Source: Bradyrhizobium iriomotense (GTDB lineage: Bacteria > Pseudomonadota > Alphaproteobacteria > Rhizobiales > Xanthobacteraceae). Taken from it: a stretch of DNA of 64,000 nucleotides. Shown in pieces: positions 26,643-34,820 of the stretch (its first letter is position 1; each line of letters starts with the position of its first letter). The stretch spans positions 124,001-188,000 of the forward strand of contig NZ_JAFCLP010000011.1 in assembly GCF_018129405.1 (NCBI RefSeq), in the 5' to 3' direction. Below the pieces are notes generated by a model that was not told the DNA's origin, ran no database searches, and saw only the letters and a list, made by a program, of their open reading frames with translations. The position numbers and the translations under genes are program-made.

Positions 26643-26836
26643 CGCGAGACAATGAATGTGTCGGTTCGCGGGTGAGGCGTGGTAAATTTGCAAGAAATCG
26701 GGTGACGCGGCCGCCTATCGGCGCACAGGCGGCTGCAGCGCGGCGCGATCGGCCGCGGCGTGTTGCTCGAGATCTGGCGTCAGGGGATCGATTACAGGCA
26801 CATCTTGTGCCGTCATATCCGCCGGTCATGGCGGAG

Positions 26837-26860
26837 ACCGTGCTCCCGAGGGAGCACGGT
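26837..26860 (-). terminator. Hairpin after the first flagellin gene
   Basis: ACCGTGCTCCC and GGGAGCACGGT form an 11-bp perfect stem around a 2-base centre, 19 bp beyond the flagellin stop codon. On the flagellin (minus) strand it is not followed by a T-run; on the plus strand CGTTTTCG follows. It probably stabilises the flagellin mRNA 3' end or acts as a Rho-assisted terminator that limits read-through into fliF. Confidence 0.5.
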
Positions 26861-26878
26861 CGTTTTCGAAGCCGCGGC

Positions 26879-27826
26879 TTAGCGGAACAGCGACAGGATG
26901 CTCTGGCTGTTCTGGTTGGCGATCGAGAGCGCCTGAACGCCGAGCTGCTGCTGGGTCTGAAGCGCCTGCAGGCGCGTCGATTCCGCGTTCATGTCGGCGT
27001 CGACGAGCTGGCCGATACCGCGATCCACGGAGTCCATCAGGTTCTTGACGAATTCCGTGTTGGTCGCGATGCGGTTCTTCACGGCACCGAGATTGGCGGC
27101 GGCCGAGGCAACCGTGTTGATCGCAGCGGTGACCTGGCTGATGTAGCCGTCGAGCTTGGCCTGGTCCGTCGCCGCGTCGGTCAGCGCGCCGATGGCGAGC
27201 GAGTCGACCGACGCGAACCCGGTCGTGCTGTTGCCGATCACCGTATCCAGGATGCCGGACGTGGTTGAGCCGCCGGTAGTGTAGAGCGCGAAGGTGGCGG
27301 TCGTCACCGTGATGGAGCCGATGGTGGGCGTACCGCCGACACGCGAGTACGACGACACGAGGTTGAAGGTCGCCGGCGTGGCCGAGGAACCGGACGAGGT
27401 GTTGATGCTCAGCCAGTTGATGCCGTTGATCGTCGCCGAATTGGCCTTGAGCTTCATATCCTGCTGGATCTGGGTGATTTCCGACTGGATCTTGGTCCGG
27501 TCGATACCGGCGGTCTTGGCTTCGACCAGCAGCGCCTGAAGCTTGGTCAGGCCGGAGTCCTTGTCGCCGATGACCGTGTTCAGAGCGGTGTATTCGGTGT
27601 CCACCATCGCGGCCGACAGACCGAGCGAGTCGGAGACCGCGGAGAGCGCGGCGTTGTCGGAGCGCATCGAGGTCGCGATCGACCAATAGGCCGAGTTATC
27701 CGCGGCAGTCGAGACGCGCTGGCCGGTCGAGATCCGGTTCTGCGTGGTCGCGAGCTGCGAGCTGACGTTGCGGAGGGTCTGCAGCGCGGTCATTGCAGAC
27801 GAGTTGGTGAGAAGGCTAGAACCCAT
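26879..27826 (-). CDS. lafA1: Flagellin (lateral type), copy 1
   Basis: The 315-residue protein has the conserved flagellin ends. The N-terminal helix pair has SAMTALQTLRNVSSQLATTQ and NRISTGQRVSTAADNSAYWS; the C-terminus ends in LGVQALSIANQNSQSILSLFR. The short central D2/D3-type region (SGSSATPATFNLVSSYSRV) carries the surface variation. The ATG at 27826 gives MGSSLLTNSS and has GGGACAT upstream; extending to 27880 would translate the structured leader. It is a close tandem paralogue of the gene at 28104. From memory the arrangement matches Bradyrhizobium lafA1-lafA2, so the symbol is provisional. Confidence 0.92.
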   Translation of the reverse strand: MGSSLLTNSSAMTALQTLRNVSSQLATTQNRISTGQRVSTAADNSAYWSIATSMRSDNAALSAVSDSLGLSAAMVDTEYTALNTVIGDKDSGLTKLQALLVEAKTAGIDRTKIQSEITQIQQDMKLKANSATINGINWLSINTSSGSSATPATFNLVSSYSRVGGTPTIGSITVTTATFALYTTGGSTTSGILDTVIGNSTTGFASVDSLAIGALTDAATDQAKLDGYISQVTAAINTVASAAANLGAVKNRIATNTEFVKNLMDSVDRGIGQLVDADMNAESTRLQALQTQQQLGVQALSIANQNSQSILSLFR

Positions 27827-27831
27827 TTTTG

Positions 27832-27910
27832 ATGTCCCTTTGACGATTGAATTGAGTTTGGGGACATACCGGGCTTGCACCGGTACGGCAGGGCGGCGTC
27901 ATGCCTTTGG
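27832..27910 (-). promoter_or_regulatory. Structured 5' leader of flagellin copy 1 with anti-ribosome-binding segment
   Basis: Read on the mRNA strand, the leader contains a hairpin (TACCGG pairing with CCGGTA, plus-strand positions 27867-27872 and 27880-27885) followed by ATGTCCC (complement of 27861-27867). After 22 bases comes the ribosome-binding segment GGGACAT (complement of 27832-27838), five bases from the ATG. ATGTCCC and GGGACAT are exact complements. The whole block, including the preceding CAAAGGCATGA segment, is repeated before the second flagellin. It is a candidate translational switch and a possible FlbT target. Confidence 0.6.
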
Positions 27911-28048
27911 GTCACGGAATTGCGTGTGAAGGACCCAACCTGTCGTAGCGGCGAGGTTAGCCGACGAAGCTTGTGTGGGGCTTGTGGCCCTGTGACTCGG
28001 TTACAACACCGAGCCAGGATCATGGCGTGGACGCAGCGTCACGCCAGA

Positions 28049-28083
28049 CAAGAAAGGGCCGCGCTTCGCGAGAAGCGCGGCCC
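28049..28083 (-). terminator. Intrinsic terminator after the second flagellin gene
   Basis: On the minus strand, GGGCCGCGCTTC pairs perfectly with GAAGCGCGGCCC around a TCGC tetraloop (28056-28083), followed by TTTCTTG. It lies about 20 bp after the stop codon of flagellin copy 2 and separates the two flagellin transcription units, so copy 1 probably has its own promoter. Confidence 0.85.
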
Positions 28084-28103
28084 TCCTCCAGATGACCTGG
28101 AGT

Positions 28104-29048
28104 TTAGCGGAACAGCGACAGGATGCTCTGGCTGCTATTGTTGGCGATCGAGAGCGCCTGAACGCCGAGCTGCTGCTGGACCTGGAGGGCCGCAAGGCGG
28201 GTGGACTCCTGGTTCATGTCGGCGTCGACGAGCTGGCCGACACCACGGTCCACCGAGTCCATCAGGTTCTTGACGAACTCCGTGTTGGTCGAGATGCGGT
28301 TCTTGACGGCACCGAGATTGGCGGCAGCCGAGGCAACCGTGCCGATTGCGGCGGTAACCTGCGCGATGTAGCCATCGAGCTTGGCCTGGTCGGTCGCCGC
28401 GTCGGTCAGCGAGCCGATGGCGATCGTGTCGATCGACGCGAACCCGGTCGTGCTGTTGCCGGTCACCGTATCCAGGATGCCGGTCGCGGTTGAGCCGCCG
28501 GTGGTGTAGAGCGCGAAGGTGGCGGTCGTCACCGTGATGGAGCCGATGGTGGGTGTGCTGCCGACACGCGAATACGACGACACGAGGCTGAAAGTCGCCG
28601 GCGTGGCCGAGGAACCGGACGAGGTGTTGATGCTCAGCCAGTTGATGCCGTTGATCGTCGCCGAGTTCGCCGTCGACTTCATCTGCGCCTGGATCTGGGT
28701 GACGTCTGCCTGGATCTTGGAGCGGTCGATACCGGCGGTCTTGGCTTCGACCAGCAGCGCCTGGAGCTTGGTTAGGCCGGAGTCCTTGTCGCCGATGACC
28801 GTGTTCAGAGCGGTGTATTCGGTGTCGACCGTCGCGGCCGACAGACCGAGCGAGTCGGAGACCGCGGAGAGCGCGGCGTTGTCGGAGCGCATCGACGTTG
28901 CGATCGACCAATAGGCAGCGTTGTCCGAAGCGGTCGAGACGCGCTGGCCGGTGGAGATGCGGGTCTGCGTGGTGGCGAGTTGCGAGCTGACAGACCGCAG
29001 GGTCTGGAGCGCGGTCATGGCAGTCGAGTTCGTAAGCAGGCTTGACAT
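28104..29048 (-). CDS. lafA2: Flagellin (lateral type), copy 2
   Basis: The 314-residue flagellin opens with MSSLLTNSTAMTALQTLRSV and ends in LGVQALSIANNSSQSILSLFR. It differs from copy 1 at scattered positions, mainly around residues 100-120 and the C-terminal helix, while long stretches of both genes are nearly identical at DNA level. It has its own leader, a GGGACAT ribosome-binding segment and an intrinsic terminator. It lies downstream of fliP across a 262-bp gap that holds the candidate promoter. The symbol is provisional, from the Bradyrhizobium lateral flagellin naming. Confidence 0.92.
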   Translation of the reverse strand: MSSLLTNSTAMTALQTLRSVSSQLATTQTRISTGQRVSTASDNAAYWSIATSMRSDNAALSAVSDSLGLSAATVDTEYTALNTVIGDKDSGLTKLQALLVEAKTAGIDRSKIQADVTQIQAQMKSTANSATINGINWLSINTSSGSSATPATFSLVSSYSRVGSTPTIGSITVTTATFALYTTGGSTATGILDTVTGNSTTGFASIDTIAIGSLTDAATDQAKLDGYIAQVTAAIGTVASAAANLGAVKNRISTNTEFVKNLMDSVDRGVGQLVDADMNQESTRLAALQVQQQLGVQALSIANNSSQSILSLFR

Positions 29049-29053
29049 TGCGA

Positions 29054-29133
29054 ATGTCCCTTTATGTACGCGTTACATTTTCACGAGGGGACATACCGGG
29101 CTTTCACCGGTACGGAGGGGCGGCATCATGCCT
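29054..29133 (-). promoter_or_regulatory. Structured 5' leader of flagellin copy 2 with anti-ribosome-binding segment
   Basis: The same elements recur in the same order as before copy 1. The hairpin arms are at 29094-29099 and 29107-29112. The ATGTCCC segment is the complement of 29088-29094, and the GGGACAT ribosome-binding segment is the complement of 29054-29060, ending five bases before the ATG. The bases between ATGTCCC and GGGACAT differ almost completely from copy 1, while the pairing segments are unchanged. That pattern is expected if the pairing matters. Confidence 0.6.
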
Positions 29134-29234
29134 TTGGACTGATGTGGGTGGGGTCCAACCCGCCGTGACGCATTGCTAGCACGCCGAATCTTGCGTGCAG
29201 ATTAAGATCGGCTTGAATTTCGCAGCAAAATCAT

Positions 29235-29286
29235 ATGGTTACCATTACCCTCCAGTAACCATAAGCCGGCACTTCTCGCTAACCAT
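29235..29286 (-). promoter_or_regulatory. Three (T)AACCAT-type repeats upstream of flagellin copy 2
   Basis: The palindrome ATGGTTACCAT (29235-29245) is followed by TAACCAT at 29256-29262 and 29280-29286, each flanked by similar bases (TAACCATAA). The stretch is AT-richer than its surroundings and lies about 190-240 bp upstream of the flagellin start, just past the fliP stop. TAACCAT resembles the TTAACCAT half-site of CtrA and could equally be a site for the FtcR/LafR-type regulator. No binding is proven. Confidence 0.4.
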
Positions 29287-29310
29287 AACCGGCCCGCCGG
29301 CCGGCGGTCG

Positions 29311-30051
29311 TCACGAGAACGAGCGCACCAGTCCGGAGGCGAGCAGGTTCCAGCCGTCGATCAGCACGAAGAACAGCATCTTGAACGGCAGCGCGAGGAT
29401 CGTGGGCGGCATCATCATCATGCCCATCGACATGGTCAGCGTCGCCACGATCATGTCGATCACGAGGAACGGCAGCATGATGAGGAATCCGATCTCGAAC
29501 GAGCGCCGGAGCTCGGAGATCATGAAGGCCGGAATGATCACGCGCAGATCGATGCGCTTGTCGTCGAACTTCTTGCGGAAGCTTTCGGCAGCGAGCGACT
29601 CGAAGGTCTGCAGATCCTTGTCGCGGACATGGGCCAGCATGAACTCGCGGAACGGATCGGTGATCTTCAGATAAGCCTCTTCCTCCGAGATCTCGTTCTT
29701 CATGAGAGGCTGGACGCCGCTCTCCCAGGCACGGTCGAAGGTCGGCGCCATCACGTAGAAGGTCATGAACAGTGCAAGGCTGACCATCACCAGATTGGCC
29801 GGCGTGGTCTGGAGGCCGAGACCGGAGCGCAGGAACGACAGCGCCACCGCAAATCGCGTGAAGCTCGTCACCATGATGAGCAGCCCCGGCGCCACCGACA
29901 GCACCGTGATCAGCGCCATCAGCTGGATGATGCGGCCGCTGGTCGAGCCGTTGCCGGGCGGCAGCAGCGAGTTGAGGTCCGGGATCTGGGCGAGCGCCAC
30001 TTCGGGCAGCACGGCCAGAAGCAACGCGAGCAGCAGGACTTTCACTCTCAC
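29311..30051 (-). CDS. fliP: Flagellar export gate protein FliP
   Basis: The 246-residue protein has a cleavable signal (about 1-21). Typical FliP sequences follow: LMALITVLSVAPGLLIMVTSFTRF-type region, LRSGLGLQTTPANLVMVSLALF, and FEIGFLIMLPFLVIDMIVATLTMSMGMMMMPP. It forms the core of the export gate with FliQ and FliR. The start is GTG, overlapping the fliL stop by four bases. No fliO is adjacent or found elsewhere in the window. Confidence 0.95.
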   Translation of the reverse strand: MRVKVLLLALLLAVLPEVALAQIPDLNSLLPPGNGSTSGRIIQLMALITVLSVAPGLLIMVTSFTRFAVALSFLRSGLGLQTTPANLVMVSLALFMTFYVMAPTFDRAWESGVQPLMKNEISEEEAYLKITDPFREFMLAHVRDKDLQTFESLAAESFRKKFDDKRIDLRVIIPAFMISELRRSFEIGFLIMLPFLVIDMIVATLTMSMGMMMMPPTILALPFKMLFFVLIDGWNLLASGLVRSFS

Positions 30052-30491
30052 TGGATCACCAACGTCTCTATGATCAATTCGCGGACCTTGCCGGACGAAC
30101 GGATATTGGCGCGCTCGGTCAGATCATCGCGCAGATGCTGGAGCCCGCGCGATCCCTCGAATTGCGCGACCGAGGACGACCGCAGATAGGTCACGATGTC
30201 CTCGCTGATATGGGCGGCCAGGATGCCGGCATCCTCGTCGCTCATGCTCTCGGTCACCATGGAAGCTTCGACGCGGGCCCAGTTGTTGGCGGGCGCGGCG
30301 AGATTGGTCACGATCGGCGACAGTTTGCGAAGCCGGGCGCTGCCGGCGTAGCTCGACGCGATCGGCGGCGGCGTGGCGCTCTTCTTCGAGTCGGCGACGC
30401 GCTCGGCGGCCGCAAACAGATGCAGGCCCGCAAGTGCGCCCGCACCGATCGCGACCAGAGTCAGCACCACGATGGCCGCAATCAGGCGCAT
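30048..30491 (-). CDS. fliL: Flagellar basal body-associated protein FliL
   Basis: The 147-residue protein has an N-terminal membrane helix (about 3-24) and a periplasmic domain ending LTERANIRSSGKVRELIIETLVIQ, the normal FliL C-terminus. FliL rings surround stator units and tune torque. I chose ATG 30491, with AGGGGAC upstream, over an in-frame start at 30527. It is coupled to fliP by a GTGA overlap. Confidence 0.88.
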   Translation of the reverse strand: MRLIAAIVVLTLVAIGAGALAGLHLFAAAERVADSKKSATPPPIASSYAGSARLRKLSPIVTNLAAPANNWARVEASMVTESMSDEDAGILAAHISEDIVTYLRSSSVAQFEGSRGLQHLRDDLTERANIRSSGKVRELIIETLVIQ

Positions 30492-30533
30492 GACGTCCCC
30501 TGCCCTCGCGGCGCGGTCATGCCGCAACGAACC

Positions 30534-31229
30534 TCAGAACGGTGCCACGGTGTCATAGATCCGATGCCCCCATCCAGGCTGCTGCACGTCAGACAGGTTT
30601 CCGCGACCGCCATAGGACACGCGCGCCTCGGCGATCTTGTCGTAGGAGATCGTGTTGGTCCGCGAGATGTCGCGCGGCCGCACGATGCCGCCGACATTGA
30701 GCACGCGCATCTCGGTGTTGACGCGGAATTCCTGCGAGCCGCTGATCATCATATTGCCGTTCGGCAACACGTCGGTGACGATGGCGGCGATGGACAGCTT
30801 GATGTCCTCGGTGCGGTCGATCTGGCCGTTGCCTTTGATCTGGGTGTTGGTGCTGAGGTTGGCGGTGGTCTGCCCCTTGTCGGCCCATCCCGCGACGTCC
30901 ATCAGCCAGTCCAGCCCGAACTTGATCTGCGAATCGCGCGAGCGGTCGGTCTTGTTGTCGAGCTTGGCCTTGTCCTGCATCGAGATGATCACCGTCACGA
31001 CGTCGCCGGTGCGCCGCGCGCGGGGATCGCGGTAGAGGTCGGTGCCGTCGTCCCAGGTCGAGCGGTAGCTGACGGGCGTGCGCACGCGCGGCGTCACCGG
31101 GATCGGATCGGCCTGCGTCCTCAGGCCGCTGCCGACCGGCGACAATCGCGGACCGGTCAGCACCTCGGCCGGGTCATTGACGCATCCGGCAAGCATCAGG
31201 AGCGACAGGATGAGGATCAGATTCTTCAT
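30534..31229 (-). CDS. flgH: Flagellar L-ring lipoprotein FlgH
   Basis: The 231-residue protein starts with a lipoprotein signal ending in LAGC (acylated Cys16). It has the FlgH signatures YRDPRARRTGDVVTVIISMQ, the LDNKTDRSRDS segment and NGNMMISGSQEFRVN, followed by GIVRPRDIS. It forms the outer-membrane bushing of the rod. Its ATG begins right at the end of motE with no gap, and it precedes fliL by about 40 bp. Confidence 0.94.
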   Translation of the reverse strand: MKNLILILSLLMLAGCVNDPAEVLTGPRLSPVGSGLRTQADPIPVTPRVRTPVSYRSTWDDGTDLYRDPRARRTGDVVTVIISMQDKAKLDNKTDRSRDSQIKFGLDWLMDVAGWADKGQTTANLSTNTQIKGNGQIDRTEDIKLSIAAIVTDVLPNGNMMISGSQEFRVNTEMRVLNVGGIVRPRDISRTNTISYDKIAEARVSYGGRGNLSDVQQPGWGHRIYDTVAPF

Positions 31230-31997
31230 CTATTTGGTCTTTCCGTCATCCACGCGGCGCATTCCGCCGAGCACGTCGGCAAGGTGCGCGGCGCGCGCCG
31301 TATCCATCTCGTTGAAAATCGCGCTCGAGCTCCTCGGGCTGAGCTTGGCAAGCACGGCTGCAGCGGTCTCGTCCGACATGCCGGCGATCTGTGTGGCCGC
31401 GGCGTCCGGCTTCATCCGCGAATAGATCTCGACGACCTGCGCCTCGGCCTTCTTCAGGAAGTCGTCGCGCAGCACCATCCACTTCTCGTATTCGGCGCGC
31501 TTGGCCTCGACCTCGGCAATCCGCTCGCGGAGCAGGGTCTCGGCCTTCTCCAGTTCCTTGATCTGCCAGGCGAGCCTCGCATCGACGGCGGGGTCAGCCA
31601 CGTTGCTGCAGAACAGGGCGACTTCGTTGTCGGCGGACACGGCGGCCTGCGGCGGTGCAGGCTTCGGCGGCGCCGTGACGCTGCCGGGCTTGGCCGGACG
31701 TGCGGCCGCAGGGGCTGGTGCTGGCGCCGGTGCAGGCGTCTCCGAAGCCGGCACCGCGCCGGTGGTCACCGGGCCGCCATCTTCGGCCGCCCACGCCGTC
31801 GCCCGGATCGACGCATTGTCACCCGGGATCGGCGTATGCGGCTTCTGCGGCCCCGACGCGCGGGCACGGGCGAAGGAAAGCAGGTTGAGCGGCTTCGACG
31901 GCTTGGCTTCATCCAGCGCAAGCACGGGCGAGGTGCCCGCGAGCGCCACGGCCGCGACCAGCAGAAGGAGTTTGGCTTTGTGATCCAGCTTCAGCAT
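31230..31997 (-). CDS. motE: MotE-like flagellar chaperone
   Basis: The protein (255 residues from ATG 31997) has a signal-type N-terminus (MLKLDHKAKLLLLVAAVALAG) and a Pro/Ala-rich linker with PAPAPAPA repeats. A coiled coil (LERAETLL-like helix, about 150-190) follows, then a MgtE-N-like domain (YSRMKPDAAATQIAGMSDETAAAVLAKLSPRSSSAIFNEM-type pattern). This order is that of MotE, which helps MotC fold and reach the periplasm in Sinorhizobium. ATG 32033 is an alternative start that adds 12 basic residues. It sits between flgI and flgH. Confidence 0.82.
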   Translation of the reverse strand: MLKLDHKAKLLLLVAAVALAGTSPVLALDEAKPSKPLNLLSFARARASGPQKPHTPIPGDNASIRATAWAAEDGGPVTTGAVPASETPAPAPAPAPAAARPAKPGSVTAPPKPAPPQAAVSADNEVALFCSNVADPAVDARLAWQIKELEKAETLLRERIAEVEAKRAEYEKWMVLRDDFLKKAEAQVVEIYSRMKPDAAATQIAGMSDETAAAVLAKLSPRSSSAIFNEMDTARAAHLADVLGGMRRVDDGKTK

Positions 31998-32064
31998 CGG
32001 GCCGCGTGCGATTCTCGGTCGAGACTTGAGCATTGAGCGACCAAGCTTGCACGACGCTTGTGCA

Positions 32065-33195
32065 TCATTGGACGATGACGTCGGCCTGCAGCGCGCCGGC
32101 CGTCTTGATCGCCTGGAGAATGGCGATGATGCCCGATGGCTTGAGGCCGATCTGGTTCAATCCGCGAACCAGTCTCTGGAGGTCGACGCCGCTCAGAATG
32201 GCCACCTGCGATCCGGCCTCGTTGGCCTCGACCACGGTCTGGGGGACGACCACCGTCTGGCCCCGCGAGAACGGTGCCGGCTGCGACACCACGGGCATCT
32301 CCGTGACGCGGACCGTCAGATTGCCGTGCGTCACCGCAACCGTCGATATCCGCACGTCGCGTCCGATCACCACCGTGCCGGTGCGCTCGTTGATCACCAC
32401 CCGCGCCGGAGTGTCCGGTTCGACGGTCAGTTCGCCGATTTCCGCCAGGAAGCGGACCGGGCCGACATAGCGCGGCTTCGACAGCACGATAGTCCGATAG
32501 TCGCGCTCGAAGGCGATCTGCGAGCGGTAGCGGCCGCCGGCGTAGCGGTTGACGGCGTCCAGGATGCGCGTCGCAGTGACGAAGTCGGGATTCTTGAGCT
32601 CCAGCACCAGGAACTCCATCTCATGGAGACTTCCCTGCACCTCTCGCTCGACCAGCGCCCCGTTCGGAATGCGCCCGGCGGTCGGCGTGCCCTGGCTGAC
32701 GTTCTGGGCCTGGCCGCCCACGCTGTAGCCGGCAACCGTGACCGCGCCTTGTGCCACCGCATAGACCGCACCGTCCGCTGCGCGCAGCGACGTCATCACC
32801 AGCGTGCCGCCGAGCAGCGAGGTCGCATCGCCGAGCGACGACACCGTCACGTCCATCCGCTCGCCGGGCCCGATCGAGGGCGGCAGGTCTGCCGTCACCA
32901 TCACCGCCGCGACGTTGCGCGTGCGCAGCGTGGTCGGGCGCGTCGGATTGGTGGTGCTCGTGGTCTCGTTCCTGACGTTGATGCCCATGTTCTCGAGCAT
33001 CGATTGCAGGGACTGCTCCGTGAACGGGGCATTGCGGAGCGTGTCGCCGGTGCCGTTCAGGCCGATGACGAGGCCGTAGCCGACGATCTGATTCTCACGC
33101 AGACCCTTGATATCCGCGATGTCCTTGATGCGGACGGCGGCCTGGGCGCTGGCGGCGAAAAGGACAAGGACGAGCGCAAGCAGGACTCTGGTCAT
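32065..33195 (-). CDS. flgI: Flagellar P-ring protein FlgI
   Basis: The 376-residue protein has a signal peptide (MTRVLLALVLVLFAASAQA) and strong FlgI signatures: RIKDIADIKGLRENQIVGYG, LVIGLNGTGDTLRNAPFT and VVVPQTVVEANE. The C-terminus has LRGLNQIGLKP-type sequence. It forms the periplasmic ring around the rod. The ATG overlaps the flgA stop codon by four bases. Confidence 0.95.
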   Translation of the reverse strand: MTRVLLALVLVLFAASAQAAVRIKDIADIKGLRENQIVGYGLVIGLNGTGDTLRNAPFTEQSLQSMLENMGINVRNETTSTTNPTRPTTLRTRNVAAVMVTADLPPSIGPGERMDVTVSSLGDATSLLGGTLVMTSLRAADGAVYAVAQGAVTVAGYSVGGQAQNVSQGTPTAGRIPNGALVEREVQGSLHEMEFLVLELKNPDFVTATRILDAVNRYAGGRYRSQIAFERDYRTIVLSKPRYVGPVRFLAEIGELTVEPDTPARVVINERTGTVVIGRDVRISTVAVTHGNLTVRVTEMPVVSQPAPFSRGQTVVVPQTVVEANEAGSQVAILSGVDLQRLVRGLNQIGLKPSGIIAILQAIKTAGALQADVIVQ

Positions 33196-33668
33196 GATCC
33201 ATCCACGACCTTGACGGTGCCGTCCGGCTGAACGACGCCCCTGATGATCACGCCGGTATCGGTGTTGCGCACCGGGATGAGCGCGCCGGCCGCTCCCGAC
33301 TGCATCGCCGAACCGTAAGTGACGATCGACAGGCCGCTGTCCTCGACGACGACCTTGACCATGGCACCGCGCGCGACGGTCCAGGGATCCTCCACCGCGT
33401 TGGTCGGGATCGGCTGGCCCGGCAGCAGCGCGCGCCGGGCCATGCGACCGACCAGGACCTGGCGTCCTTCGATGAACATGGCGACGCCGAGCACGTTCGG
33501 CGCGAAGGCGCGCTCCGTGATCATGTCGTCCCGGATCAGCTCGCCGGCTCGGATCGAGACGGCCGGCACGGGAAGCCGCTTCTCCTCGGCCGCGGCGAGG
33601 CGCGCGGAGACGAGAACCAACAGCACGGCGGCCAACCCGCGTACGATCAGGCCCACCCTGTTCAACAT
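33192..33668 (-). CDS. flgA: P-ring assembly chaperone FlgA
   Basis: The 158-residue protein has a signal peptide (about 1-27) and an SAF domain with IRAGELIRDDMITERAF and ARRALLPGQPIPTNAVEDP, ending VIIRGVVQPDGTVKVVD. FlgA helps FlgI polymerise in the periplasm. I chose ATG 33668; an in-frame ATG at 33719 would run into the flgG coding region. It is coupled to flgI. Confidence 0.9.
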   Translation of the reverse strand: MLNRVGLIVRGLAAVLLVLVSARLAAAEEKRLPVPAVSIRAGELIRDDMITERAFAPNVLGVAMFIEGRQVLVGRMARRALLPGQPIPTNAVEDPWTVARGAMVKVVVEDSGLSIVTYGSAMQSGAAGALIPVRNTDTGVIIRGVVQPDGTVKVVDGS

Positions 33669-33681
33669 GGACACACCGGAA

Positions 33682-34470
33682 CTAGCGAAGGCCCTTCGAT
33701 ACGGTCGAGGCCATTTCATCCGAGGCCGTGATGACCTTGGCGTTCATCTCGTAGGCGCGCTGCGCCGAAATCAACTCGGTGATCTCCTTGACGGGATCGA
33801 CGTTGGAAGCCTCAAGATATTTCTGGTTGATCTTGCCGTAGCCGGCATCGCCCGGCAGCCCGACGACCGGTGTGCCGGACGCGGTGGTCTCGCGATAGAG
33901 GTTGCTGCCGAGCGGTTCGAGGCCCGCTTCGTTGGCGAAATTGGCGAGGTTGAGCTGGCCGATCTGCCGCGGGTTCACCTCCGTATCCAGCTTGGCGAAC
34001 ACCTGTCCGGTCTGGTTGACCGTGACCTCGACCGTCCCCTGCGGGATCGTGATTGCGGGATCCAGCAGGTAGCCGTCGGTGGTGACGAGTTGACTATTGG
34101 CATTGGTGTTGAACGAGCCCGCGCGGGTGTATTGCACCTCATTGTTGGGGCCGAGCACCTGGAACCAGCCGCGACCATTGATCGCGAGGTCGTATGGGTT
34201 TCCGGTCTGGGTCAGCGCGCCCTGGATGTGCAGCTTGCGGATCGCCGCCGACTTGACGCCGAGGCCGAGATTGGCGCCCTCGGGGATCGGCGACGAACCG
34301 TTGACGTTCGCGACGCCCTGCATGCGGTCCATCTGGTAGAACAGGTCGGTGAACTCGGCGCGCGCCCGCTTGTACGACGTCGAGTTGATGTTGGCGATGT
34401 TGTTCGCGATGACTTCGATATTGGTCTGCTGGGCGTTCATGCCCGTGGCCGCAATGGCGAGCGATTTCAC
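33682..34470 (-). CDS. flgG: Distal rod protein FlgG
   Basis: The 262-residue protein matches FlgG length and signatures: the start [33 protein letters not shown]-type region, [16 protein letters not shown], and the C-terminus [21 protein letters not shown]. It builds the distal rod. The start is a GTG with AAGGAG about nine bases upstream. It lies in the flgB-flgC-fliE-flgG-flgA-flgI run. Confidence 0.95.
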   Translation of the reverse strand: MKSLAIAATGMNAQQTNIEVIANNIANINSTSYKRARAEFTDLFYQMDRMQGVANVNGSSPIPEGANLGLGVKSAAIRKLHIQGALTQTGNPYDLAINGRGWFQVLGPNNEVQYTRAGSFNTNANSQLVTTDGYLLDPAITIPQGTVEVTVNQTGQVFAKLDTEVNPRQIGQLNLANFANEAGLEPLGSNLYRETTASGTPVVGLPGDAGYGKINQKYLEASNVDPVKEITELISAQRAYEMNAKVITASDEMASTVSKGLR

Positions 34471-34488
34471 TTAACCCACTCCTTCAGA

Positions 34489-34818
34489 TCAAATCGACAT
34501 CCGGACGACTTCCTGGTAGGCCTGCACGACCTTGTCGCGAACCGCGACCGCCGTCTGCAAGGCCTGCTCGGCCGACATCAGTGCTTCCACGACCTTCCGG
34601 GTCGATTCCTTGCCCTGCATCGCCGAGATCGACGCCGCTTCGCCCGCCTTCAGCGTGCCGATTGCGTCCGTCGTCACCTGCTTCATCACCGACTCGAAGC
34701 CGACATCGTCGCCGGCCTGGATCGGAGCCGTGGCAGCGGGCGAGATCGCCTGCGTCTCGGTGGCGCGGGACGCCGCCTGCCCTGCGGAAATCGCGGTGGA
34801 TGAAATCGCCTCAAGCAT
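34489..34818 (-). CDS. fliE: Hook-basal body junction protein FliE
   Basis: The 109-residue protein ends with the FliE signature: VVEALMSAEQALQTAVAVRDKVVQAYQEVVRMSI, of which the last residues (YQEVVRMSI) are the most conserved. It joins the MS ring to the proximal rod. Two bases separate it from flgC, and GGAG lies just before its ATG. Confidence 0.94.
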   Translation of the reverse strand: MLEAISSTAISAGQAASRATETQAISPAATAPIQAGDDVGFESVMKQVTTDAIGTLKAGEAASISAMQGKESTRKVVEALMSAEQALQTAVAVRDKVVQAYQEVVRMSI

Positions 34819-34820
34819 TG

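Noticed and set aside
29049-29310. Clear sigma-54 (-24/-12) or sigma-28 promoter for flagellin
   Set aside because: I found no convincing TGGCAC-N5-TTGC or TAAA-N15-GCCGATAA match by eye in either flagellin upstream region, so no promoter was annotated.
30135-32036. Plus-strand frame of 633 codons opposite fliL, flgH and motE
   Set aside because: It is a shadow frame with no domain. The minus strand shows lipoprotein, FliL and MotE signatures.
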